Positions 10,657 to 23,099 are shown, counted from the stretch's first letter. The stretch is DNA of 64,000 nt from Lasioglossum baleicum (GCF_051020765.1 NC_134934.1:11794001-11858000), one strand, 5' to 3'. Made by a program: numbers and translations. The notes: generated from the letters alone by a model not told the origin.

Positions 10657-12481
10657 TCAGCGCTGCAAGCCGGACCGTGCCGGTTAAATTATTATCGTTA
10701 ATTCAGTTTACCCGGGCTACTACGGACTGGCAATATCGCGTGGAAATACACCGTCAGAGGGATTTAAGACGAAGACACTCCCGGGCAATTGCTTCCGACG
10801 GTATGACTGTTAACGAGCGTTCCCGTGTATCGCCCCGGCTTTCGAGCTTTCCTAACAATGAATAATTGCTTTGGACCTTTGTACCCCGCGTCTCGAAACC
10901 GAAAATGTGGGTCGCCATTGTTCACCATCCTGGTTTAACGCGGCGCGGCGATACGCCCGGCAAAACTTGGTCGCTTCATCAGTTTTAGCTGGAACACGCG
11001 GCTCGGCGACTCCTGTCGCAAGCATCCGGGGAAGATCAAATTATGTCTACGCCTGCAACAAAGAACGAAATTATTCGTCGGAAACTGACGGACCATTACT
11101 CTTTCAAAAACGTCAGCGAACTATATCAGTCGATATCTGCGACAACAGTTATACATTCGTCAATGTAAAAATTAAGGATCAAGATTATTCGTGTCGACGA
11201 TTTTTGCCTGGAGAACAAGTTATAAACAAATTCCAATATTCAGTTTTCGTAGCGACCGCAGCGAAGGTCCACATAATTCCTGAAGTTTAGTGCCTTCTCT
11301 GCCCTGTGTTCGCGAACTTTAAAGTCCCAGGGTCTTCGAGCCGAATATTATTAATTGAATTATTGACCGATCACCTTGCGAATGCGGGGGTCATGTGATC
11401 GGTGTTCATTGTCGTGGTGAGCATGCCCTGAAAAGCACCAGGGTCCCGCTTGTGAACCTTCTGCAACCCCGGGATCGATCCGTTGAAAGCGCAGGAGGCA
11501 TCAGTGGCTCGGCATGGTTCGCGGGTTGACGGCCATTATCATATTCCTCGCGTATCATATCGAATTTATGGCTAATAAAGGCCGATCGAATAACAGGCTC
11601 GCGGGGTCCCAGGCCAAGGATCGTTCGCCCGAGCTCGCCGGATCGGGGGGGATAGGGGATAGGCAGTGAGAACCCTGGCAGCCCCTTTCTTCCTTTTCGA
11701 CCGTGTTCGATTCCACGACGTGTTCCCCCAGCATCCGAGTAGTTGGCTGGCTTTAGAGTCATGCCAGTTGGCAGTAGTGGCAATTGATATGCACGCCATT
11801 GATATATGGGTGCATATTTCACTAGGTTGGCAGAGCCGCGAGAGAGCTCTCCGGTTTGTTATCTCGCGTTTCTCGCTCGTTTCCATCCAGACCTCATTCC
11901 CTGCCTCTGTCCTCCTCTTCCTTTCTTTTTCTTTCGCTCTCTCCTTCTCCCGCCTGGCCTCTCTTCACCCTTTCGCTCGGCCAGAGCCAGATCAGCTACC
12001 AATACGCGCGATGAATTATGCTCGTCCTTTGTTAGGATCCTTGACGTGTCTTTGATTGGAAGCACCGCGCTTCCGAGAAAAGAAACACCAGCCGGCCCTT
12101 ACGCACCAACATACGAGAAACCTCTGACCCAGGGGACCCCTTCGAATAATGTCCATCCGTGGCCAAACGAAATTTACCATCGAACCGGTCGCCAGCCTTC
12201 CCCGGCTTCGCTTATCCGCCGTTCATCGAGCATACACGCAAAACCATCTCGCACACCGCCGCGCCGCGCCGCTCGATAAGATAGTGCTATCTTATACGCG
12301 TGCGATCTATCACTATTAGGATCGCCAAAATAAATTCGTATTGTCTATATTCTATGAATGTTGTCCAGCGATTCGCGTTGACACGTTCACTGCTTAGAAC
12401 CATAGCGTTCCACAGGACATTCAAATACTCAATTTCATACTAAATTCATTTAATTCAATTACCAGTCATTGAGTACTCTAT
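10657..12481. other. unrecognised GC-rich to neutral DNA
   Basis: Overlapping frames of 104-157 codons occur on both strands (10871-12279). None shows a domain, and the overlap on both strands suggests low stop-codon density rather than coding. No element ends are seen. Confidence 0.4.
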
Positions 12482-12640
12482 CGACGATTTTCATGTGTCC
12501 TTGCTCATTGATGACCTTCATGTATCCTTTTTCAGTAATGACCTTCATGTGCCTTGTTCATTAATGACCTTCACGTGTCCTTGTTCATAGATGACCTTCA
12601 TGTGTCCTTATTCATTGATGAGCTCCATCTACCCTTTATG
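12482..12640 (+). repeat. 27-bp minisatellite, about 5.5 copies
   Basis: The unit is close to ATGACCTTCATGTGTCCTTG followed by TTCATTG. Copies start near 12483, 12510, 12537, 12563 and 12590, then decay. The copies differ by single substitutions and one 1-bp deletion. Confidence 0.85.
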
Positions 12641-12689
12641 ACAACAGTCACCTAAATCGAACAATATCTGGTGAACCAGCCTGTTTATC

Positions 12690-12870
12690 GGCGTAGATTT
12701 TTCTCGGCGAAAGATTGAATTTCACGTAGCTTCCACGACTACGTTTATCCGTCGTGCATCGAACGCAAACGTAAGCGAACGCAGGCGCTCGCGCTCACAG
12801 TGACGAGTATATTCAACGTAGATTTTGTTCGGCGAACGATGGAATTTCGAAGGCTGCTTCCGCGAGCTTT
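12690..12870 (+). repeat. direct duplication of a CGTAGATTTT block
   Basis: CGTAGATTTTTCTCGGCGAA, then GATTGAATTTC and GCTTCC (from about 12693), is repeated as CGTAGATTTTGTTCGGCGAA, then GATGGAATTTC and GCTTCC (from about 12818). The spacing is about 125 bp. Confidence 0.65.
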
Positions 12871-14699
12871 CGCCATATTTGTCCTCTAAATACCGGATGA
12901 TATAAATCGCGAAACGCAAGAAATCCGACAGAGCTCTCTCGACGCTCGATATACCCGGTCCGCCGCCACCGTATTTCCGCATTGTTCGTTCTGTATCGAG
13001 GACAGGTCGAAAGGCGAGCTGAAAACTCGCGTTGATCTAAGATCGCTAACTTATAAAGCGGATTACTCGGCCGAGTTTCTATTGAATAAATTCATGAGCG
13101 CCGGCCACAATCGGCCATAAATTCCGCGGGACCATTTTTTGTCAATATTCATAACGTGTCTATTGTCTGGGCGACTGGGAACGAGCTTTATCAGTCAAAT
13201 CTACCTGCGAGGAAAGTGAAGCACGTGGCAAATAATAAATGTTTCATGTAAACACTAGAAGTCCTCTAATGCCTTGTCTGTTTGCTGTGTACCCGATTAG
13301 CTTCTCAAATCCTCTCAACCTTGCTTTCATTTTATTTCCTCGATTTTCCTTTCGTTCTGCTGAAATTTTTTACCGTGTTCACCATTGATTTTAATTTCCA
13401 CCTTGACCGTATTCTTCTACATTGTGTTTGATGTTCAGCCATTGTTATACAATTTTTATTACAGGTGCAATGATTAGCATTTCTTCTCACAGTGATGTTT
13501 CAATCCTAATTTTAATCATTGATTGTATGCATTTATGATAAAAATGAATACATGAAATACAGAACAGTGAAGATATTTAAAGTGTTTAAAAATACATTTT
13601 TTCCAAACTGTCAAAAGTATTTAGCCAAGAAATTTTTTATAGTAATTTACTTACTAGAAAGTATTTATAGTAATTTATACTAATCATTCGGATGTGTTTG
13701 CGTATTTTTGCGTTTTTGAAAGAATGCAACTATTAAGCCAAGAAATAAATGTCTAGGTGAATTTATACAATTATTCTTTTGACTAAAGTCTGACGAACCC
13801 AAAAGAGACTAACACGTGCGTCATCCGAGTGCTGAATCTACATATTACACAAATATGAATCACGTGTCGCGAATGCGAAGGGTTTGTCAGTTATCTGAAT
13901 GCGTGCAACACAGCTACATAGATACGATCACAGTTGACGTATCGATCGGCAGTAAATCAAATCGAAGTTGCAATGAAAATCGCCCGAGACGATACATAGA
14001 ATTTTAATTTGTCTAGGTCGTCTCCAACCTAGACGATCGGGCAAACGGGAATGATATTTCAGAAACGATAACAACTTCATCGCGAGGAGAATCGCGACCG
14101 GATGCTGTTCACCAGCACTAAACTCCGTGGCCGTGACTATGTTTATCGTCCCAAACTTCTTTAAATGCAAGGAAGCTCGTTTCCGCGAAACGTTTAATAT
14201 TCCCGCGGCAATATCTCTTGTCGCGTATCGTGGATACGGCGGCGTCGTCATTAATTTTGATTGACCGCCCATTTCGTTCTTTATTCGCTGAAACTGAAAT
14301 GGCTTGTCAACTGCCGAGCGTTTCCCAGTAAGAAACCCGGATGAGCTCGCCGTTACATGGCCTGTCGCAAAAATCACGAAACTTCTTAAACCGCGTCCAC
14401 GGGTCACAAGTGTCCACCATTTTCGTCGACAATTCTTCGGAAAACTCGGAGCTTTTCTTACACACCAGCCGGATCGTAAAATTTAAACTCGAAGATATTT
14501 ACGTGGGTAATTCCAGTCATAGAGCAACAAAAGAAACATGTTCAAAATTTTTTATTAGGAAGCGATATTTTTATACAATTTTTATTTTACGTGATTTGAT
14601 TTATTTTTAATTTTTCATGTATTAGATTTGTCCCGCGGGCCGGAGTTCGCCGACCCTTGCTACTATGTCGCATAAAATTGCTCTTAGTCGAACAAGAAT
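12871..14699. other. unrecognised DNA
   Basis: No gene is supported. A 159-codon minus-strand frame (13928-14407) overlaps plus-strand frames and has no recognisable domain. Around 13620-13740 short motifs (TATAGTAATTTA) recur locally. Confidence 0.4.
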
Positions 14700-15300
14700 T
14701 ACTATTGTCACGTGCGGTGGTTCAGCTAATAATAACAATTGATAAATTCAATCATGTATAACATTCAATCATGTATAACTAAGATAGACACTACGCAAAA
14801 GAAATAGACAAAAGGATCGATGAGCAATAGGTTGGTGACCCCCGATCTAGGAGGATGTGTAGAGCAATATGATCTAGCCAAGAGGATGATAAAAACGAAT
14901 CAAAGATAAAACAACCGGTCAAAATGCAAACGACAAATTAAGAAATGCGATTACTAAGAAATAATGAGGATGCACTCACTCCATGAAGATTAAGCTTAGA
15001 ACAATGCATTGACCAATCTGTAAAAAGGATGGCTCTTCATTAGGACGAGCTCAGTCAACATCAAAATTCAGTTCAGTCGCCATACGATTCTTTAAGTCAG
15101 TATGTTACGATACTTCTCGTTCAGTTATACTGTCGGTTTCTTTTTGGTGTGTGTTCGAAGTAAATCAAAAGCGTGTTAATCATCGGAACAACATCATCAT
15201 CGACATCATAATCATATTGACATACATCATCTACAAAAGCGTGTGTTGAAGCGACTCAATCTGCTACCCCTAAGCGAGTCATTTTTACGTTCGTAAAGCT
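14700..15300 (+). mobile_element. possible solo LTR (weak)
   Basis: The stretch runs from TGTCACGTGCGG to a CA-rich, TCATCATC-containing end. It has an initiator-like TCAGTC context near 15065-15100 and a T-rich TTTCTTTTTGG stretch after 15130, reminiscent of the promoter/R region of an insect LTR retrotransposon. A 17-bp direct duplication (CATTCAATCATGTATAA, about 14750-14778) lies inside. No target duplication, primer-binding site or second LTR was found, so this is a suggestion only. Confidence 0.2.
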
Positions 15301-15487
15301 GAAAGGACCGGTTAAAACAAAAGCGATATCAACCTTACGGTAAATACTAACAAATTATAATAATTTGTTGCTGAGAATATAATCTTTGGTTATTTTTACT
15401 GTAATCGAAATATCAAATCATTTTTAAAAGAGTTACCCAACTTCGATTTCAATTATCCAAATCCGCAAACAAGGCCAATTAGTTATA

Positions 15488-15575
15488 TGTAGACTGCGGA
15501 TCTTTATGCATTTATAGCAGAAGTGAGTAGATGAAATTCAAAATTGTTGGGAAATTTTTAAAATTGAAGATGTCA
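15488..15575 (-). repeat. fragment of the AGACTGCGGATC MITE family
   Basis: AGACTGCGGATCTTTATGCA followed by a TTTATAGCAG.. stretch and AAATTCAAAATTGTTGG is the reverse complement of the right part of the MITE at 18173. The remainder of the element is missing. Confidence 0.75.
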
Positions 15576-17481
15576 ATGTCCACTGGAAAAATGCAGCTTC
15601 CCTTGAACCGTAACCTCAAAGTTTCACTGCATTCGGATCATTAGGAGTCGAGTTGCAGCGTTCAAAGCCGGTGCACTTTTTGTTCGCTGTTCGAAAAATG
15701 AACAGCCAGGCTGCCCCGTTGCAACGCGCCGACTCGCCACAGCAACTGCAACTGGTTATTTACTGCAAAAAACCAGCCACAATGTTGCACCATTCACTAT
15801 AATCACCGAATGCAACGCTTCTGGGGTCCCGCGCGCCTAAAAAATTAATTCTTAGCAATTTGGGGACCGCACAGGATTCAGCAATTGTATGTAATAATTC
15901 GAAAATGATGTACCAACGTATGAATTAATTCGTGGTCCTTCCTTTGCACGGTCTTGGGAATAATCTCAGCTATTTTGAATACGTTCTCGCCATTTTATAA
16001 AGAGCCAAGAAAGCGCTAAGGAAAATATGAGGAAGATCTATTTTTCAGAAGTTCAAAGCCGGGAAACCGCTTTCGACAGCGGTGCCTGAGTTTATTTTGA
16101 CCCAGAGAGTATCAGAATCGTTATTTAAGAACTCGATTCCCAAGGATTAAATTAAATTAAAAGCTGTTACATTCAATACAACCGTTTATATTGTGTAATC
16201 AATGTTGAAATATTTTTTCGAGTCGATACGCGCTGTTACGGCGATGTCCCTGAAGGGTTAGTCCAATTTTGAATGGCGAGACGTGAAAATTCAAATTTAT
16301 CGGTCCAACCTTTACTGTCCTGTGTGCGACCGTTTTCGCGTCCGGATCGATAAATTTTGCTATTTATGCGAATCGCGCTGTCGGATCGCCGAAAACCGTG
16401 TGTCGCGTCGCGGCGTCGCGTAGAGCGCGTGTTCCGCAGAAAGCGTCGAATGCCCTTTTATTTTCACGGCGCACGTATAGTTCGTGAGCGGTGCGGGAAA
16501 ATGTCACCGGGTTTATCAACAGTCACGCATTCCCAGAAGGCTTATCATCGGCGCCGACCTAATTATAATTGCCGTTCTGTGTTCGTCGGGGCCATAATGA
16601 TAATACGTTTCCGTATTCGAGCGTTTACACCGACGACGACGAATATACCTGGAAGACGTCTGACGTCAACGACGTCAACGTTGGAACGCGATTTTATATA
16701 GACCCCATAAAAACCGTCGCGGGCAACAGATCCGTAATGCGAAGCAGCGTAACGTGAGATACATAATTTTAAGTGGGAACAGTGAGCGCGCGGGGCCCCG
16801 TAGCTTAATCTTCGTTAACAGGGGTAAGAGAAACGAAAGCGGAGGGGTAGACTCGAGGAGAAAAGAAAATGGAAGGAATTTAATATATCGTTTCGCCGGG
16901 AACCGTATTATCTAACGTCGCACGCGATACACTGCTTTATTTCAAGCCGCTCGGTCGTTTAACCTTTGGACAGCTTTTTAATTTCGCGCCGGTTAAAAGC
17001 CGCGCCATGTCGTGCCCCCGCTATCAGAATGATTTGCCTTCCCGCGAATTTCGGAAACGGGTTCCCACCGGGTTTCACTCACCCCTGCAACCCCCCTGGC
17101 CTATATCTCTCTCTCTCTCTTTCTCTCAACCTTTCTGGATTATCTTAACGGGACCGGCAGGTGCACGGAGCCCGGCTTTTGTCGTGGCCCGACTAGATCG
17201 ATTTTTCTGAATAAATCAGCTCCGGTTTTATTTTAGACTCCACCCGCACCGCTCGCGGACCTTCTCGCCGAAGAAGGGTGAAATTACGGGTTGCCTTCAA
17301 GTCGCCGACAATTATTTCATCGACATTAACAATTCAGCACATTCTATTTTAATCAGGTCACATTAACAGCGAGGTGATTAGCGGCCACATGGTTTACACT
17401 TGGTTATAACATATTTGACACGGAATTTGTAAAAAGGCCTATAGTTAACATTGACATTAGGATGAGATATAATAACGCAAA
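15576..17481. other. unrecognised DNA, GC-rich from about 16.3 kb
   Basis: No gene is supported. A TGACGTCA palindrome at 16661-16668 is followed by a second GACGTCA. A TC run lies at 17106-17127. The 114-codon frame at 16357-16701 is unrecognised. Confidence 0.4.
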
Positions 17482-17722
17482 GTTATAACTAGACTGCGGA
17501 TCTTTATGCAAAATAAAAAATGTTTGCATTGATTGCAGGACACAGGAGCCAAATAAAAATTGCATTCTTCTTATATTATCCTATTCAGCTGAAATTAATA
17601 CATGGATGCCCTTAAATATTTTTAATATGTCCACGGTTTTAAATTGTATGTACCCATTTTTGTCATGATGGAGACTTATTTTACTGAGTGTAAATGCATA
17701 AAATCCGCAGTCTAGTTATAAC
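17482..17722. repeat. MITE with perfect ends GTTATAACTAGACTGCGGAT
   Basis: The 20-bp left end at 17482-17501 is exactly mirrored at the right end (17703-17722), and the match continues as TCTTTATGC / GCATAAA. The element is 241 bp, AT-rich and non-coding. The outer GTTATAAC may include part of the target duplication. Relatives lie at 15488 and 18173, with possible end remnants at 606, 50935 and 63705. Confidence 0.85.
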
Positions 17723-18172
17723 AGTTCATATAGATCGATGGATTTAACGAAGAGGGAGACCTGCCTGATGTTATCTGCGAATTTTCTACATTTGTTACCT
17801 AATTGATTTCGGGGAATCAACACCACCTGGAGGACCTAGAGGACCAAACTGCAAGCTTAAAAAACGGCGGGAAATAAAACATCATCGAGGTACGTATTGT
17901 TTTCTATAAAAGGTCGACTGACTCGTTCTTCGGCAACGCGGTATTCCCTGACGCAGAAGCTCGCGCCACTCTCGCCTATCAAGTTAATTATGAGCACCCA
18001 GCGCAGCAACTTGCTGCTCGGAATAAAATTTTTCATAACTAAAATAAACAGTCCAAACGATAATTAGGAGAAGGGAATTCCGTGGTTGTTCCGAATATCG
18101 CAATATGCGGAAAATTAATTTATCAGCACTCTAAATGATGACGACTCATTTTCCTGGAATATTCGGTTGTTT
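17723..18172. other. unrecognised spacer between two MITEs
   Basis: Nothing is recognised in this stretch. Confidence 0.4.
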
Positions 18173-18391
18173 CCTAATTAATAGACTTTAGATCTTTATG
18201 CAAAATGAAAATTGCCTGCATCGATTACGAGAAATAGAAACCAAATTGGATGTTATTTCTTCCCTTAATGATTTGAATAGAGAAGAAATCGTATATTGAC
18301 ATCTTCAATTTTCAAAATTGTCCAACAATTTTGAATTTCATCTACTGAATTCTCCTATAAATGCATAAATATCCGCAGTCTACTAATTAAT
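18173..18391. repeat. MITE of the AGACTGCGGATC family
   Basis: The left end TAATTAATAGACTTTAGATC and the right end ATCCGCAGTCTACTAATTAA are inverted copies with some divergence in the left arm. The shared inner sequence TTTATGCAAAATGAAAATTG relates it to the element at 17482. The right half matches the fragment at 15488 in inverted orientation. Confidence 0.8.
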
Positions 18392-18937
18392 ATAAGTGTT
18401 CCAAGTATTATATCTAAAATTTTTGTATCATAAATGATTTCCAAAAAAGAATCTAATACATTTACATTCTAAATGTTGAGGTTTCGCATGGATCGTACGA
18501 GGTCGTCTTTCTTTGGACTCGATTGTCGGGATTTTGTTAGTTGAACAGATGCTGGTCGCCAGATATGTGAATTTTTTAGCGAACTCGTCGGCTAGCCGGA
18601 TCACCTATTCCATTTTCTCATTTTGAATTCCAGTCTATACATGCTGCTAAGAATAGAATGGCACTGATGAGTCGCTAATAATAAAATCGTAATCGTATTT
18701 AGCTTCGTCTATTTTCGTGTTCACTTGTTTGTCGAGCGATCTACTGGCAGAGACACAACAGGTGAGAATTTCATGTCTGCCAGGAAAAGATTCCAGTTTA
18801 AAAAGAGCAAGGTACTTGTTAGTCAAATTAAATGTTCTAACGATCTTATTGGTAAGTAGACGGTTTCTCCAAATGACGGAAAAGTTATTCTAAATCACCT
18901 CAGGGAGACAGAGTCGCGCCAGATGAGGAATAAAGTT
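18392..18937. other. unrecognised DNA
   Basis: Nothing is identified. Confidence 0.4.
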
Positions 18938-19079
18938 ACCCTCTCTCTGCCCGTACCGGATTAGTCACGTGACATTGTAATACATACGCGACAGAGACGG
19001 AACAAGTCACGTGACCAGTCGCGGCGGAGGAGTGCGGAATAGTGTCGTAGAGGGGGAAGGTAGAGTGAGGACACAATAG
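18938..19079 (+). repeat. E-box-bearing dispersed repeat, copy A
   Basis: The repeat starts ACCCTCTCTCTGCCCGTACC and ends GGAAGGTAGAGTGAGGACAC. It contains two perfect GTCACGTGAC palindromes (18964-18973 and 19006-19015). Copies B (30006, plus) and C (40714, minus) share the same start, E-box, GGCGG..GAGG stretch and AGGTAGAGTG tail. A later block at 20530-20570 (AATGTACATAACGGTGAT) also recurs after copy B. No coding frame or terminal inverted repeats are seen. Confidence 0.75.
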
Positions 19080-19902
19080 TCATACTCTTAATTTTGGAAC
19101 GCCCGGTATTTTTATTTATTTCAATGCGCAACCTGAAGCTCACCTTTGGGATACTTATTCTGTCGTTATGGCGTCGAACCACAATTGTTCCCGTGTGGGA
19201 CGTTTTCGATTTCGATAAAAATGTTTTTTCGATCCGGTCTACTGTTGAATGACGAATCGCCACCGGAAGCATCGCATGGAAAGGGAAAATCGGTCGTTCG
19301 AATACAGCCGGGACACTTTGACGTGGTTGCCGGAAAGAGTCCGAAGAACGAGGAAGGGTTGAAACCTGAGCAGGGCTAGGTCGGTTGAAGAACGATAGCG
19401 GTCGTGCAGAAGTCACTTATCGGATGAAGTCTGTTCGCAAAGTAGGTTGGAAGAAGTCGGGTAGGAGGGTGCGGTTTTGATGTGGTGTTTAAACCGCGGC
19501 CGAAGGTACGTCCATTAAATCAATGGCGAGAGCCTTCTGGCCTCTTTTCCAGCGAAAGGAAACTTCAAAAGATGTTTTTGCTTGGGGAATACGTGCCAGC
19601 GAATACGGTACACATCGGCTGCGTTTTATGAACCGGTAGGAAGATAGGATTTCCGTACCGCTGATTTAGTTTACCGTGCTGCTGCGAGCCGAGGCTTTTT
19701 GATTTCCGAATACAAAGGAGAGGGTTGAGGACACGGGACCTAAACCACAAAACAATATAAACTCGATTTATCCAGCGACAAGAGAAATTTATTCGTAGCG
19801 AAACAGCTTTTATCTAGGTCCAATAACAAGATTAATTTGAAAAAAGAAGATCGGAAAATTCTACAAAAAATCGATGCACAAGAATTTCACTGAATGCAGA
19901 AT
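19080..19902. other. unrecognised DNA
   Basis: No gene is supported. Overlapping 77- and 151-codon frames on opposite strands (18961-19416) partly cover the E-box repeat. Confidence 0.4.
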
Positions 19903-20052
19903 TAACCCTTAGCAGTCGAGAGGTGAGTCACCATTAAAAGTTGCTTTACCATTACTCACATAAAATGAAAAAATTCAATGCAATGGAATTATTCCAGGTC
20001 GGAAGAAAGGTTTAACTTTCGAGTTAAAATAGCTTCGACTGCAAAGGGTTAG
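19903..20052. repeat. piggyBac-type MITE, short complete form
   Basis: TTAA is followed by CCCTTAGCAGTCGAGAGG and GAGTCACC. The right side reads GTTAAAATAGCTTCGACTGC followed by AAAGGG, then TTAG, a mutated TTAA. The inverted ends CCCTTAGCAGTCGA and TCGACTGCAAAGGG define a 150-bp element including targets. Confidence 0.85.
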
Positions 20053-20838
20053 GACTATCTATTTACATCCTAACATAGATCTATTACAATATCATAGTGA
20101 GTGTAAGCAAATTGTGATGTGTCACACGAATCCTCAAGTAATTCGAATTGCTCAAGGAATTACAGGGGTGTGTATCTCCAGAACAGGGAACGCTGTATTA
20201 TGCATAGAACGCAGTGGTTGTTCTTGCGGGATTAATCGCAAAAGAGGAGAGTGCCAGCGTCCACTGACAAATGGAACGTCACGATAAAAGACAGTGCTCC
20301 ATTTGTCCCAGAAGTATGAAAATGTTCCAAGGAATAGGAAAAACATTTCTTGTATCGTGAAAGACCATCGGAGTGCTCTTCGAAGGTTGCAAAGTGTGTC
20401 CCTTGTGCTTCGATTCGCCTAATATTTCTATATCCAGGTTTCGATATCGAAGTGATTCGAAATCGAGCACTTGTAAGACATTTTTAAAGCACATTGTCGC
20501 TGACAAATCGAAGCTACTAACAACAGTTCTACGATCGTTGTAAATGTACATAACGGTGATTGAAGAAGCCATCCAAAGAAGAAAGAAAATTGTATCGATA
20601 ATATCTCGTTAACTATTAGGTTTAGGACATATGAAGGACACGTCTATACTCAGAATTTGATACTCTATCGATCTATGGTATAAAAAATACGACATTCCAT
20701 TTAAAAACATCAAGACGACCTTGGAATGTTCTCTACCACTCCACCCATAAGAAAACAATTAATACTACGTAATCTAGCCCGTCATACCAAACAGCTTTTG
20801 TAGGAACACTTTTTTGATAATGACAACGTCTTCCGAGA
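20053..20838. other. unrecognised AT-rich DNA
   Basis: A block at 20530-20570 matches 30232-30277. Otherwise nothing is recognised. Confidence 0.4.
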
Positions 20839-20878
20839 TGTCCTGCTGATCTCATTTCAGCAGGACACCCTGTATATG
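20839..20878 (+). repeat. hairpin plus TACAGGGTG-class end
   Basis: GTCCTGCTGA and TCAGCAGGAC form a 10-bp stem with a short loop. The sequence then continues into ACACCCTGTATA, the inverted form of the TATACAGGGTGT end found elsewhere in the window. It is probably the right end of a decayed element; no left end was found. Confidence 0.55.
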
Positions 20879-22496
20879 TATTGAATTATGTACATTTTGA
20901 AAATTTCTCCATGTTTAAAATGAGAAATAAAAATTGTTTAAAATGTTTCCGTGTGTAAAATAATTATTTATTTTGTTTGGAAACCACTTTCTCGCTATTT
21001 CGTAAAGCTTTGACATATTTTCTAAGTGAGACCTTTTCTATGCGGTCCCTATCTACCGCACAAAAACAGGTTTGACTGTATACATATATTTGTTCAGTCT
21101 AAGTTTCTAGTTCATATTCATCGAACTGCATGAGAATGTTGTTCAACTGATTTCGTTTTACGGATGGGACTATGGATTTTGAATAAATGATAAAAATGCG
21201 TACGACGAGATGCTTCAACGAAAATTGCACCGTACACGGAGGAAGGTCCTTACATTTCGAGAGAATAGGAAACAAAGGACACGAAGAGGCGAGTAGACAC
21301 CGGATAAAGGAAGTCGTACGAAGGATGTCAAAGTCGTTACCGTCTGACGTAGAAATCCTTCCCATCGATGGCTATGAGTATCGATTTTTGAAGACCGTAG
21401 ACTCCTTTCCCTCGTTATAAATCCACTCGAGTCAACGAGGATAAACGCAGAACTGTATGGCCTACGCGCGCTGAAAGGATCTCTGAGAAACTCTTGAAAC
21501 GACCAATCAGTTAATGCTCGGGATCAGAATAATGTATCGGGTCATCTCATCAAGCCTTTCCTCTCCTGCTCGGCTACGAAACAAAGCGGCTAGTGTCTTA
21601 TACTATACGATCAAATGATGAGCTTCGAGCATTCATCTTTCTACGTATACGCGGAATATTCGTTTCGCGAAACGATGCCATTTACGCTGCAACATGATCG
21701 AACATTAGGGGATCGGCCAAGTACAAGTTTCCTGAAGAAACAGGTTCCGCGTCTTTCCGCGAATTTCGAGAGTTCCTGGCCTAAAATTATAGCAGTCGAG
21801 CAGCTATTCAATCTGGGATGATGTTGGGTATGCGATCTCCAAAACAGCACAATTATACTTACACGATTAGGCGGGCCTGCGAATGTCGGATTTGGCGTGC
21901 AGCTGTTTTTGCATCGAGTCTTGCGTGCTTAACAAAACTGATCTCGCTTTTAGGAATGAAACAGGTGACTGGAAATATTAAAAAATTGTTTACGTAATTG
22001 TGACAGCACTGGGACCTACCAAAAACGAAAGCATCCACCCACGTCTATCAATAACAAGTCTTATCAACATCTCGTGAGAGTCGAGAAAAAGGCGGCGGGA
22101 GAGGACAGATGCAGGCCAGGCCTAATCATTATCGCGAAGTAGAACAATCGCGTTTTATCGTTGGTGCGCACGGGTGGCGATGCCTGATAAATCATTGGGA
22201 ACGGTCCCGGGGCCGGCAATTTGCCACCGGACTGTCATTACGGCGGCCGTTGTGTGGCATGAATCACCGAGCTTCATTCGCCGGCCCGGCCCGGCCCTGC
22301 CCGCAATGTGTATCGTTGCCGGTGCGGTGAGCACCAGCCGAAAAAAGATTTAAAGTTTAAGCGAGCGGAGGGTCGGTCGATCAGCTGAGCAACAATTTGT
22401 CGCGATGTGGGCGGCTGGAATCTTACATATCCCTCGAATGCCGGCTATCCGGCGGTCCGTGTTGGTGGCGACACGTGCGGATACTCGCGGCGCTTG
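20879..22496. other. unrecognised DNA
   Basis: No gene is supported. The local GGCCCGGCCCGGCCC run near 22280 is GC-rich. Overlapping short frames on both strands have no domain. Confidence 0.4.
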
Positions 22497-22820
22497 TATA
22501 CAGGGTGGTCCACCTGAACGTAACCATTTTCTATCCTTGAGTTGCGATAGCACCAAAAGAATTTTGTACGTAGGAACTTAAATGGTATTGATGCAATTTT
22601 ACTGTATTTGAACAGAAGTAATGCACAAAGACGCTGCAAAAAATATTACCCATCTTGTTTCCTTGAGTTAACAATGGCATCAAAACAATTTTTGCACGTA
22701 GGTACTTATATAAATGATAGTGATGCAATTTTGAATGGTAGTAATACATGATGTAATGTTGCAAAAAATATTTTTATAGTTAGGCCATTTAGTATAGTCC
22801 ACCTATATAGGTAACCACTT
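22497..22820 (+). repeat. TATACAGGGTGG end with two 126-bp tandem units
   Basis: TATACAGGGTGGTCCACCTG opens the block. Two diverged units of about 126 bp follow from CCTTGAG at 22535 and 22661, sharing CACCAAAAGAATTTT/CATCAAAACAATTTT, ACGTAGG and TGCAAAAAATATT. A second AGTCCACCTATATAGGTAACC near 22795 echoes the start in direct orientation. Confidence 0.6.
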
Positions 22821-23099
22821 AAATATTTCTTTTAACCTAGATTCTGCTTGCAGAAAGTAGAATTGGTAATTCCTGAACAGACAGACTAGCCAGTTCTTAA
22901 ACCCAAAAACATTATTCTTTCTTTGCGACTTATTTCTTCATGTAGATTCACCTCCTCTGGATTTGTACCACCAGATCGCTGACACTCTGTACAATATTTG
23001 AAACTATTATAATTAAAAGTGGATGACCAGGTAGCTGTTGATATAATGATTTAAAAAATCCACCGTCAGATCTAGGTGCACCTAAACAAGTCCGCTAAC

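Noticed and set aside
11806..12279. 157-codon frame overlapping frames on the other strand
   Set aside because: No domain, arginine/proline/serine-rich, and open in several phases.
12482..12640. Regularly spaced repeats resembling a CRISPR array
   Set aside because: The 27-bp units are contiguous without unique spacers and the genome is eukaryotic, so it is a minisatellite.
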